Of a stretch of 7,527 bases of DNA, positions 1 through 6,179 are shown in pieces. Made by a program: the position numbers and the translations under genes. This DNA comes from Burkholderiales bacterium (GTDB lineage Bacteria > Pseudomonadota > Gammaproteobacteria > Burkholderiales > Casimicrobiaceae), in NCBI GenBank assembly GCA_025935435.1, contig JAICVH010000105.1, positions 1-7,527 on the forward strand, given 5' to 3'. The notes beneath the pieces were generated by a model. It was not told the origin of the DNA, did no database searches, and saw only the letters and a list, made by a program, of their open reading frames with translations. How positions within the stretch are numbered: the stretch's first letter is position 1; each line of letters starts with the position of its first letter.

Positions 1-174
1 CTCGATGATCCGAACGGTGAACTGGTGCTCGGCGACGAGTTCACGCCGGACGGTTGTCGGTTGTGGGACGCGAAGACCGGCGAAAAACTCGACAAGGACC
101 GCTTTCGGCGAGATCTCGGAGAAGTCATCGAGCACTACCGCGACGTCGCTCAGCGCATCGGCGTACCGATATAG
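1..174 (+). CDS. purC: SAICAR synthetase (PurC), C-terminal part only
   Basis: This is the 3' end of a gene whose start lies left of the window; 57 codons are open from base 1 to a TAG stop at 172-174. PurC joins aspartate to CAIR using ATP, giving SAICAR in de novo purine synthesis in the cytoplasm. The tail carries the family's C-terminal signature: [18 protein letters not shown] near residues 7-24, then EKLDKDRFR and a final helix ending in RIGVPI. From memory this matches the end of the short (about 237-residue) E. coli-type enzyme closely, where the tail reads VVLGDEFSPDSSRLWD. It does not resemble the longer (about 296-residue) form that I recall as usual in Burkholderia. The gene converges on the hydrolase at 247-1230 with 72 bases between the stops. 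The family call is firm; the upstream part and catalytic residues cannot be seen. Confidence 0.93.
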   Translation, partial: LDDPNGELVLGDEFTPDGCRLWDAKTGEKLDKDRFRRDLGEVIEHYRDVAQRIGVPI

Positions 175-196
175 CGCGGCGGATCGCGCCGTCGCT
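173..196 (+). terminator. Hairpin at the end of purC, possible terminator
   Basis: An inverted repeat overlaps the last two bases of the purC stop. The left arm AGCGCGGCG (173-181) pairs with CGCCG (187-191) plus CGCT (193-196), giving nine GC-rich pairs around a GATCG loop with one bulged T at 192. No T-run follows on either strand, so it is not a standard intrinsic terminator. It lies in the only non-coding gap between convergent genes, where a transcript barrier or 3'-end stabiliser is plausible. In DNA this GC-rich such a stem can also arise by chance. Confidence 0.25.
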
Positions 197-246
197 GACA
201 AGGTCCGGCCGCGGTTACGACGCTCTTGGATGCACCCGGAGGCGCG

Positions 247-1230
247 TTACAGCGGGTGCGCGGTCAGAAATTCAAGAATGACATCGGCCCCTGCGCGCGG
301 ATTGTCGACGTACCAGAAGTGACCGGCGTCTGCGATCCGTGCGCGCTTCGCGTTGGGTGGTAGGCACGCGAAGAACGCGTCGTTCGTTACGCGAAACGCA
401 GCAGGCGTTTCAACGCCGTCCATGACCAGAACCGGCATCGGCAAATTGGCCAGCGTGCTGCAAGCCGGGCGTTCCACGTTCGTGTCGTTACGCAACGCCA
501 GCACCAGCGTCGGTGCGTTGTCCCGGTAATACGCCCTGCGAGAGGGAGGAAGGGCATTCCATGCGCCGGTCGACCCGTACAGCCAGTCGACCAGGCTGAC
601 GGCGGCGGCGTCCGCGTCGCCGGCCTTTACCGCGTTGGCGAACGGGGCGAACAGCCGAAAGAATTCCTGCACGATCTTTCGGTCGTCGTCGCTCGTCGGT
701 GTACCGGCAAGCGCGTCGTTGACGACAAGTGTCGCGATCGCTTCGGGATGCGCGAGCGCGGCGTCGATGGCCACCCGGGCGCCGAGCGACACCGCGACGA
801 CGTGGGCCTTCGCGACGCCAAGCGCGCGAATGAACGCGACCAGATCCTCGACGTGTTGCGCAAGACGGTGGCTGGATCCGTCGTCGGGCCACGCGTTGGG
901 CGCGTGATGGCGGCGGCTATACGCAACAAACCGGAAGCGGCTGGCGATGAGCGGTGCGACCTCGCCCCAGATCCGAAGGTCGCTTCCGACGCCATGCAGA
1001 AACACGACGGTTTCGCCGGCACCTTGTTCAACGTAGGAAATCTCCGCTCCATTGACGATCACCTTGCGAATCGAGTCAGTCGTCGGATTCGTCGTCGACG
1101 GCGTCGCGCATCCGCAGAGCAGCGCGAGTGCGAACGCCATGATCGCCGCCAAGCGATGGAGTCGCACCGCCTGTTGCGGCTTGGGTAGCCCGGCCGCTGC
1201 GCAGCGCAGCATTGCTTCGCCTTCGCTCAT
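247..1230 (-). CDS. Alpha/beta hydrolase with lipoprotein-type signal, distal tandem copy
   Basis: A 327-residue alpha/beta-fold hydrolase; the substrate is unknown. The N-terminus looks like a lipoprotein signal: basic residues (K17, R23, R26), a hydrophobic run LAAIMAFALALL (27-38), then LCGC with C41 as the likely lipidated cysteine. The mature protein would sit on a membrane outside the cytoplasm. The fold follows: strand VVFLHG with the oxyanion-hole HG at 79-80, nucleophile elbow AVSLG with S148, and the general-base region GHFWY with H304. The acid is uncertain; D172 after the next strand and D271/E274 are candidates. The elbow has alanine where the family usually has glycine. The chosen ATG (1230-1228) overlaps the TGA of the preceding hydrolase by one base, has no clear ribosome-binding site and is probably translationally coupled. 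The frame is open further upstream, but only inside the neighbour. An ATG at codon 7 would also keep the signal. It is an ungapped paralogue of the gene at 1230-1982. Confidence 0.85.
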   Translation of the reverse strand: MSEGEAMLRCAAAGLPKPQQAVRLHRLAAIMAFALALLCGCATPSTTNPTTDSIRKVIVNGAEISYVEQGAGETVVFLHGVGSDLRIWGEVAPLIASRFRFVAYSRRHHAPNAWPDDGSSHRLAQHVEDLVAFIRALGVAKAHVVAVSLGARVAIDAALAHPEAIATLVVNDALAGTPTSDDDRKIVQEFFRLFAPFANAVKAGDADAAAVSLVDWLYGSTGAWNALPPSRRAYYRDNAPTLVLALRNDTNVERPACSTLANLPMPVLVMDGVETPAAFRVTNDAFFACLPPNAKRARIADAGHFWYVDNPRAGADVILEFLTAHPL

Positions 1231-1232
1231 CA
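1228..1232 (-). other. TGATG stop/start overlap coupling the two hydrolases
   Basis: On the - strand the proximal hydrolase ends CAT CCG TTG TGA and the distal hydrolase starts at the ATG that shares the A of that TGA. The roughly 25 bases upstream contain no purine-rich Shine-Dalgarno stretch. Re-initiation by ribosomes finishing the first hydrolase is therefore the simplest way to start the second, which would keep the two products in a linked ratio. The overlap is seen directly; the coupling is inferred. Confidence 0.6.
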
Positions 1233-1982
1233 CAACGGATGTCGCGCGACAAAGCGCAGGATGACGTGCGCGCCCCCGCGCGGTCGATCGAAATACCAGA
1301 AGTGACCGACGTTCGCCAGTCGGGCGTGTTCCGCGCTCGGCGGCAGGCAAGCCAGGAGGGACTCGTTCATCAGCCGTACGGCGAGGGGAATCTCTGTCTC
1401 GTCCAGCACCAATACGGGCACCGGGATGCGGGCGAGTGTGTCACACGTGGGCCGGCGTTCGAGCCCGGCATCCGCGACGGCGAGAAGCAGGGTCGCCGCA
1501 TTGTCGATGAACTCGCGCCGGTGTGTTTCGTCCAGGACGTTCCATGCGCCGGGAGCGTTGGATTCCCACTCGTAAAGGCCTTGCGCGGCGCGTGTGGCAT
1601 CGCCTGCAGCAAGTGACGTGCGCATCGGCTCGGCCTGCGCGAAGAACGCTTGCATGACGGCCTGGTTTTCGGGCGTGACCGCGAGTACGGTGAATGAATC
1701 GCTGATCACTGCACTGGCAACGAGTTCGGGATGCGCGACGACGGTTTCGGCAACGATGCGCCCGCCGAGCGACACGCCGACGAGGTGCGCCTTGGTCACC
1801 CCAAGCGCCCGGATCAGCGCTGCAAGATCTTCGACGTGCTGCGCAATCGTGTACGTGCGGCCGTCGTCGGGCCATGTGTTCGGCGCATGGTGGCGGCGGC
1901 TGTACGCGACGTATCGGTAGCGACGTGCGAGCAACGGCCGGAGACCCTCTCCGGATCGCCAGTCGAGCGCGGGACCGTGCAC
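1230..1982 (-). CDS. Alpha/beta hydrolase lacking its own N-terminus, proximal tandem copy
   Basis: An alpha/beta hydrolase with a canonical elbow GVSLGG (nucleophile S71 counting from the GTG at 1982), base region NVGHFWY with H227, and the diagnostic stretch YSRRHHAPN shared with its paralogue. The substrate is unknown and there is no signal peptide, so it should be cytoplasmic. The start is the problem. The GTG falls inside the strand-plus-oxyanion motif (ETLIF-V-HG), so initiation there would lose strands 1-3 of the fold. Hydrolase-like sequence EIGETLIF continues upstream in frame to 2006, and the frame stays open to a TAG at 2037-2039 with no ATG, GTG or TTG. A GGAGAG lies 12 bases before the GTG, which is a long spacing. 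The cyclase stop overlaps the frame at 2005-2007. The gene may be expressed as a frameshifted extension of the cyclase, by re-initiation as a shortened protein, or not at all. The family call is secure; the true start and functionality are not. Confidence 0.75.
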   Translation of the reverse strand: MHGPALDWRSGEGLRPLLARRYRYVAYSRRHHAPNTWPDDGRTYTIAQHVEDLAALIRALGVTKAHLVGVSLGGRIVAETVVAHPELVASAVISDSFTVLAVTPENQAVMQAFFAQAEPMRTSLAAGDATRAAQGLYEWESNAPGAWNVLDETHRREFIDNAATLLLAVADAGLERRPTCDTLARIPVPVLVLDETEIPLAVRLMNESLLACLPPSAEHARLANVGHFWYFDRPRGGAHVILRFVARHPL

Positions 1983-2003
1983 GAAGATGAGGGTCTCTCC
2001 GAT

Positions 2004-2016
2004 CTCACAGATACCC
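2004..2016 (-). other. Candidate +1 ribosomal frameshift site joining cyclase and hydrolase
   Basis: On the - strand the cyclase ends GCC GGG TAT CTG TGA and the next base is G. Skipping one T after CTG continues as GAG ATC GGA GAG, giving the join AGYL-EIGETLIFVHG directly into the hydrolase oxyanion motif. The paralogue reads SYVEQGAGETVVFLHG in the same place, so the joined frame restores the expected fold. GGGTATCTGTGA differs by one base from the E. coli prfB site GGGTATCTTTGA. Against a programmed shift: CTG slipping to TGT pairs much worse than CTT to TTT, the upstream Shine-Dalgarno-like element is only GGG, and the base after TGA is G instead of C. A simple one-base insertion or read error would look the same. 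Confidence 0.4.
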
Positions 2017-5000
2017 GGCGCGCACGCTCGTCGCGACTAACGCCGCGAGCGACTCGGATGTCGGATGTTCGGTGGCCGTTTCGAGCGCCTCCTGTGCACC
2101 GCCGTGCAGCAGGCACTGAGGCGGATTCCACATCGACTTCGCGCATTCGCTGGCCGTCGCGAGGTCCTCCTGTTCGAGCGCACGCACCATTTGGACCATC
2201 GCGAAGGTCCAGTTGAACGGATAACCCCGCAGCACCGCCAGACGGCGCGCATGCGTAATGTGCTCGTCAGCCGCGGCTCGTTCGCCGCGGCGCCAGGCGA
2301 CCCACGCTAGATTGGCGTGTCCGACGCCTTCATAGTGTGTCGACGCGTTGCGCCGTGCCGCTTCGATCGCGGCGCGCGCGAAAGCTTCGGCACGATCGAC
2401 GTCATGGAGCATTCGCGCGGTTACCGCCAGATACGTGAGGCAAAGCATGTTCCGCTCCGCGTCGCCCAGTCGTGTCGTATCGCGGAGTGCTTCCTGCAAC
2501 GCGACGTCAGCTTCCGCGACGGCACCGCTCCACAGCAGCGCGAACGCGTGCCCGAACGAGGTGAGGCAGAGTTCGGCGGTGTCGCCGCCGCGCCTCGTTT
2601 CCTCGACGGCGAGCGCAGCAAGGGCGACCGTCGAAGGACCGGGCCGGTAGCGCTGCTGACGGAGTTCGACAAGCGCGACGCTGCGGTGAAAGAGGCCGCG
2701 CTCGCCAAGCGTCGCGGAGCCGTCGATTTCCGGCGCCAGTCGGTTGATGATGGCGACGATGTCGTCGATCCGCGCCTGCATGTAAAGCGACCACATTGCG
2801 AATAGCTCCACGGCGAAGTGTTCGCGCCACCACGCAGCATCGGAGGCCGTATGCGGAACACGCTCGACGATTTCGCGTGCTTGCGCGGTCGCGGGGTTCG
2901 CCATGTCGAAGCGCTGGCGCGACGTCCACGTCTTGGCGATCTTGCGGCGAATGCGGGCAGCGTCGAGCGTTCCCGACGGCATGCTGCTCGCGATTGATTC
3001 GAGGTGCTCGCACGCCTCGCCGAAACGACCGGTGAGCTGCATCACGTCTGCGAGGCGTTCCGTCAACCGGCCGATGCGCGACAACTCGCTTCGATCCGCG
3101 AGTCGCAACGCTGACTCCAGGTATTGCATTTCCTCGCCGTTGGCAAACGTCCGCGCCGCCAGCGCTGACGCTTGCTCATAATGGAACGACGCCGCAGGGG
3201 CATCGCCCGCGCGCTCGTAGTGCCACGCAAGCTGCGCCACGTCCGCTTCGGACTCGCCTGCGAGCTCCGACGCCAGCCATCGCGCCACCACGCCGTGAAG
3301 TCGGCGCCGGTCGCGCTCCAGCATGCCGTCATAGGCGACGTCCTGCACGACGGCGTGAACGAAACGCAGCCGCTCGTCCTGATCGTGTTCGAGCAACTGT
3401 CGATGGACGAGCAACGGCAATTGCTCTGCGGCATCGGTAGAGCCCGTTTCGGCATTCGATAGGCGCGCGACCTGCTCCCTGGTGAAAACGCTGCCGAGGA
3501 TCGAAGCCCATCGCAGCAGTTGCTTGGCGCGCGGCGGAAGATTGTCGATCCGCGCACCGACGGCTGCGTGCAGCGACTCCGGCACGCGCAGATTGTCAGC
3601 CCGACCAGTTACCGTCAGGCGGCCGGCATGCAGCGTTGCGAGGCCTTCGTCGACGAGCCAACGCAGGAACGATGCAAGGTAGAACGGATTGCCCTGCGCT
3701 TTGGCGCGAATGCGCTTGCGCATGACGGCCGATGCATCGTCGCTGCCAAGGGCGCTCTCGAGCAACGCGCCGACGACCGCGTCGGACAAGGGCTGCAACT
3801 CGATCACCGACCCAGCCTGGCCGCATGAACGCAGGTGCTCGATCCATTCATGCGCCAAGCCTGAATCCGGGCGAGTCGTGAAGACGATCAGAACGTTGTC
3901 GATTGCCGGGTGCACGGCGAGTGCGCGGAGCATCGAGACCGACGACGCGTCTGCCCAGTGGAGGTCCTCGATGCACACGGCAGCAGGTCGTGCTGCTGCG
4001 GCTACGGACAGAATGGTGGCGACCGCGGACGCCATCCTCTCACGCAGCGCATCGGGCGCGAGCGCTTCGAGCATCGCTTTGTCTGCGGCATCGACCGGAA
4101 GACCCCGCAGCTGGAACAGATAAGGGCGTACGTCGAAGCTGCGTGGATCCGCTAGCGCATCGACGTAGTCGCCATACGCCCTGGCAACGTCGTCGCCGCC
4201 CGCACCGGGCTGAACGCCGATCAGGTCGTCGAGAAGTTCGCGAACGACTTCGTAACTGACGTCGCTACGATAGTCGTAACCGCTTCCCTGGACCCAATGA
4301 ACCGCGCCCTCGACCCGATGGTGGAATTCGGCGAGCAGCCGGCTCTTGCCCATGCCGGGCGGGGCGACGATGCCGATGGTGCCGCGGCGCACGGACGCAC
4401 CGCCGGTAGTGCCCGCAATCAACCGTTCGAGCTCGTTGGCGCGGCCGGAGAATGCGAGTTCCAGGCCATCGGTCGGCAAACGCAGGCGTTTGGTTTTCAG
4501 ACCGACGAGTCGATAGGCCTGCGTGGGCCGCCGCTTGCCTTTGAGCGGTAACGCCTCCAGTGCCTCGAACTCGAATGCCTGCAAAGCATGGCGGTACGTC
4601 GACGGACCGACCAGAATCTCTCCTGGCGCCGCCGCGTCTTCGAGGCGAGCCGCCACGTTGACTGCATCGCCCGTCACCGAGTAATCGCGGCGACCCTGCG
4701 ACCCCACGTCGCCCGCGATGACCGGTCCGCTGTTGATGCCGATATGCAGGCCGAGCGTCAGGTCGCTGTCGTCGTTGTAGCGAGCGAGCGCGTCGAACAT
4801 GTCGAGCGCTGCGCGCAGCGCGTGCTCGACGTGATGCTCGGCTGCGCGGGGTGCCCCGAATACCGCCATGATCTCGTCGCCGATGAACTTGTCGATCGTT
4901 CCGCCGTAGCGCTCGATCACCGGAACGAGCCGGTCGAACAGTCCATTGACGATGTCGGCCGTCGTTTCCGAATCGAGGCGTTCCGACATTTCGGTGAAGC

Positions 5001-5247
5001 CTGCGAGGTCCGCGAACAATACGGTGACCACCTTTCGCTCGGATGTTCGCTGCGGAAGTTCAGTGACAACGCCTGCATGGTTATCGAGCGCCGCGAGTTT
5101 CGCGCGGAGCGGTCGCAGCGCAAGATCGATCGCTGCCCCGCCGAGGACGTGCCGTTGCGCCTCGAGCGTTTCGATCGTGCGCAGCAGCGAGTCACGACCG
5201 GGCACACCGGCCGACGGTGACACGATCGCTTCGTGCACGAATGCCAT
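2005..5247 (-). CDS. Class III adenylate/guanylate cyclase with P-loop ATPase and helical-repeat region
   Basis: A 1080-residue soluble signalling protein predicted to make cAMP (or cGMP) from the nucleoside triphosphate. An N-terminal helix (about 20-54, EAQRHVLGGAAIDLALRPLR) of a kind common in this architecture leads into a cyclase domain (about 70-250). Metal-binding aspartates are D80 (VLFADLAGFT) and D124 (FIGDEIMAVFG), the purine-selecting lysine is K120, and the transition-state pair is N197/R201 (VNVAARLE). The second base-selecting position appears to be S190 (DYSVTGD), as in class IIIb. An AAA_16/STAND-like ATPase follows, with Walker A APPGMGKS (295-302) and Walker B CIEDLHWAD (425-433). 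From about 630 to the end the protein is alpha-helical and TPR-like. No membrane segment is seen. The ATG at 5247 lies 4 bases after the SDR stop with GGTGA close upstream; the longer open frame (to 5373) is arginine-rich and lies inside the SDR gene. The ring of catalytic residues is complete, so it should be active. Its 3' end may run by +1 frameshift into the hydrolase. Confidence 0.92.
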   Translation of the reverse strand: MAFVHEAIVSPSAGVPGRDSLLRTIETLEAQRHVLGGAAIDLALRPLRAKLAALDNHAGVVTELPQRTSERKVVTVLFADLAGFTEMSERLDSETTADIVNGLFDRLVPVIERYGGTIDKFIGDEIMAVFGAPRAAEHHVEHALRAALDMFDALARYNDDSDLTLGLHIGINSGPVIAGDVGSQGRRDYSVTGDAVNVAARLEDAAAPGEILVGPSTYRHALQAFEFEALEALPLKGKRRPTQAYRLVGLKTKRLRLPTDGLELAFSGRANELERLIAGTTGGASVRRGTIGIVAPPGMGKSRLLAEFHHRVEGAVHWVQGSGYDYRSDVSYEVVRELLDDLIGVQPGAGGDDVARAYGDYVDALADPRSFDVRPYLFQLRGLPVDAADKAMLEALAPDALRERMASAVATILSVAAAARPAAVCIEDLHWADASSVSMLRALAVHPAIDNVLIVFTTRPDSGLAHEWIEHLRSCGQAGSVIELQPLSDAVVGALLESALGSDDASAVMRKRIRAKAQGNPFYLASFLRWLVDEGLATLHAGRLTVTGRADNLRVPESLHAAVGARIDNLPPRAKQLLRWASILGSVFTREQVARLSNAETGSTDAAEQLPLLVHRQLLEHDQDERLRFVHAVVQDVAYDGMLERDRRRLHGVVARWLASELAGESEADVAQLAWHYERAGDAPAASFHYEQASALAARTFANGEEMQYLESALRLADRSELSRIGRLTERLADVMQLTGRFGEACEHLESIASSMPSGTLDAARIRRKIAKTWTSRQRFDMANPATAQAREIVERVPHTASDAAWWREHFAVELFAMWSLYMQARIDDIVAIINRLAPEIDGSATLGERGLFHRSVALVELRQQRYRPGPSTVALAALAVEETRRGGDTAELCLTSFGHAFALLWSGAVAEADVALQEALRDTTRLGDAERNMLCLTYLAVTARMLHDVDRAEAFARAAIEAARRNASTHYEGVGHANLAWVAWRRGERAAADEHITHARRLAVLRGYPFNWTFAMVQMVRALEQEDLATASECAKSMWNPPQCLLHGGAQEALETATEHPTSESLAALVATSVRAGYL

Positions 5248-5251
5248 CAAT

Positions 5252-6142
5252 TCACCGGCGATGCACCTGCGCGTGGACGAACGTATCGACGGTCGTCGAT
5301 GGCAGCGGCACATCCGATGGAACCGTGCGCGCATCGAACGTCTGATCGACCGTTTCGCCCCACACACTCGCACCCATCAGGCGGCTGACCACAGGGTTGA
5401 TCGGTCGCAGCAACGGTCCCGCGATGCGCATCAATGCGACGGGCACGTAGCGCACCTTTGCGGTACGGCCCGTCTCGCGCTCGTACAATTCGACGATCTG
5501 TCGCCGCGTCGGATTGTCCGGACCGCCGAGTTCGAGCGTTCTGTGACCCATGCGCGGCGCCGTCAACGCCACACTTGCACAGGCTGCGAGGTCGCCTGCC
5601 GCGATGAAGTTCGTCGGCACGTTGCCGCTTCCGAAGACGGTGGTCCTTCCGGTATCGACGATCCCTTTGCCGAGCAACCGGTGGACGTGCCATTCCATGA
5701 AAGGAGACGGACGCAGGATCGTCCAGTCCAGTTCGCTGTCGCGCAGATACTGTTCGATCTCCGCTTTGGTGCGGAAGAAATCGACCGGATGATCGACGGC
5801 CACGCCTCTGACGGACGTGTAAACGAACCGCTCGACGCCCGCCGCTTTCGCGGCATCGATCAGTGCACGATGTCCGACGCCGTCCACCGCGCGCGACGCG
5901 TACTTGCCGGTGCCCATCAGCGAGTGCGCGGCAACGAACACGGCATCAACGCCAGCGCACGCACGTTCGAGCGTTTGCGGGTCGATCAGGTCGGCCTGCA
6001 CGATCTCGGCGCCGAGGCCGGCGAGATCCTGCGCGGTGTGCGGTGCCCGCGTCGACGCCCGGACGCGCTCGCCAGCAGCCAGCAATCGCTGCGTGGTTTC
6101 ACGTCCGAGCACGCCCGTTGCGCCAACGACCAGGATCAACAT
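5252..6142 (-). CDS. NmrA-like atypical SDR, NAD(P)-binding protein
   Basis: A 296-residue Rossmann-fold protein of the NmrA/atypical SDR type. It begins straight with strand 1 and the dinucleotide-binding glycine motif GATGVLG (residues 7-13). R32 after strand 2 (ASTRAP) hints at NADP preference. Further family marks are ADL (50-52), the strand RFVYTSVRG (105-113), RTKAEIEQYL (124-133) and DWTILRPSPFMEW (139-151). The central region is complete and the length is normal. The classical YxxxK catalytic pair is not evident, as in many family members, so it may be a reductase, an isomerase or a redox-sensing regulator; the sequence does not say which. I chose the ATG at 6142 because it puts MLILVVGATG at the N-terminus, the usual family start. 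A GTG three codons upstream (6151), with GCGGGG just before it, is the alternative. Its stop is 4 bases before the cyclase ATG, so the two are surely cotranscribed. Confidence 0.88.
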   Translation of the reverse strand: MLILVVGATGVLGRETTQRLLAAGERVRASTRAPHTAQDLAGLGAEIVQADLIDPQTLERACAGVDAVFVAAHSLMGTGKYASRAVDGVGHRALIDAAKAAGVERFVYTSVRGVAVDHPVDFFRTKAEIEQYLRDSELDWTILRPSPFMEWHVHRLLGKGIVDTGRTTVFGSGNVPTNFIAAGDLAACASVALTAPRMGHRTLELGGPDNPTRRQIVELYERETGRTAKVRYVPVALMRIAGPLLRPINPVVSRLMGASVWGETVDQTFDARTVPSDVPLPSTTVDTFVHAQVHRR

Positions 6143-6179
6143 GCCGTGCACACGCCCCGCATGACGTTCGCGGCCTGTA
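6143..6179 (-). other. Short gap before the SDR gene, no clear promoter
   Basis: These 37 bases separate the DUF7931-type gene from the SDR. They contain GCGGGG (6153-6158 on the - strand), which could be a ribosome-binding site for either the GTG at 6151 or, with long spacing, the ATG at 6142. I see no -35/-10 pair or hairpin, so transcription probably reads through from upstream. Any promoter for the SDR-cyclase-hydrolase group would have to lie within the preceding coding sequence. Confidence 0.35.

Larger units (their letters stand above)
247..1979 (-). repeat. Tandem duplication of the hydrolase gene (two ungapped units)
   Basis: The unit at 247-996 aligns with the unit at 1230-1979 at a constant offset of 983 bases and without any indel, from the HG oxyanion motif to the shared final residues HPL. 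By hand count about 123 of 249 residues are identical. The most conserved block is VAYSRRHHAPN-x-WPDDG, then AQHVEDL and IRALGV-x-KAH. Similarity is also visible in the DNA, for example at 842-927 against 1825-1910. This shows an old local duplication. Because 983 is not a multiple of three, the two copies lie in different frames, so they are separate genes and not a repeated domain. Confidence 0.85.

Noticed and set aside
1231..1350. Upstream extension of the distal hydrolase to a start at 1350
   Set aside because: This stretch lies wholly within the proximal hydrolase, is arginine-rich and would bury the lipoprotein signal 40 residues inside. The overlapping ATG at 1230 explains the start.
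247..5247. A Pycsar or CBASS-like anti-phage signalling system
   Set aside because: There is a cyclase next to possible effectors, but Pycsar cyclases make cCMP or cUMP and their effectors carry a cyclic-nucleotide-binding or TIR/membrane domain. None is seen here, and K120 points to a purine substrate. No defence genes flank it.
5248..5373. Upstream extension of the cyclase to a start at 5373
   Set aside because: The extra 42 residues are arginine/cysteine-rich and are an out-of-frame reading of the SDR's last codons. The ATG at 5247, with GGTGA upstream and a 4-base gap, fits better.
6143..6151. GTG start at 6151 for the SDR
   Set aside because: It is possible, with GCGGGG just upstream, but the ATG at 6142 places strand 1 at the N-terminus as in the family. 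It is kept as an alternative in the annotation.
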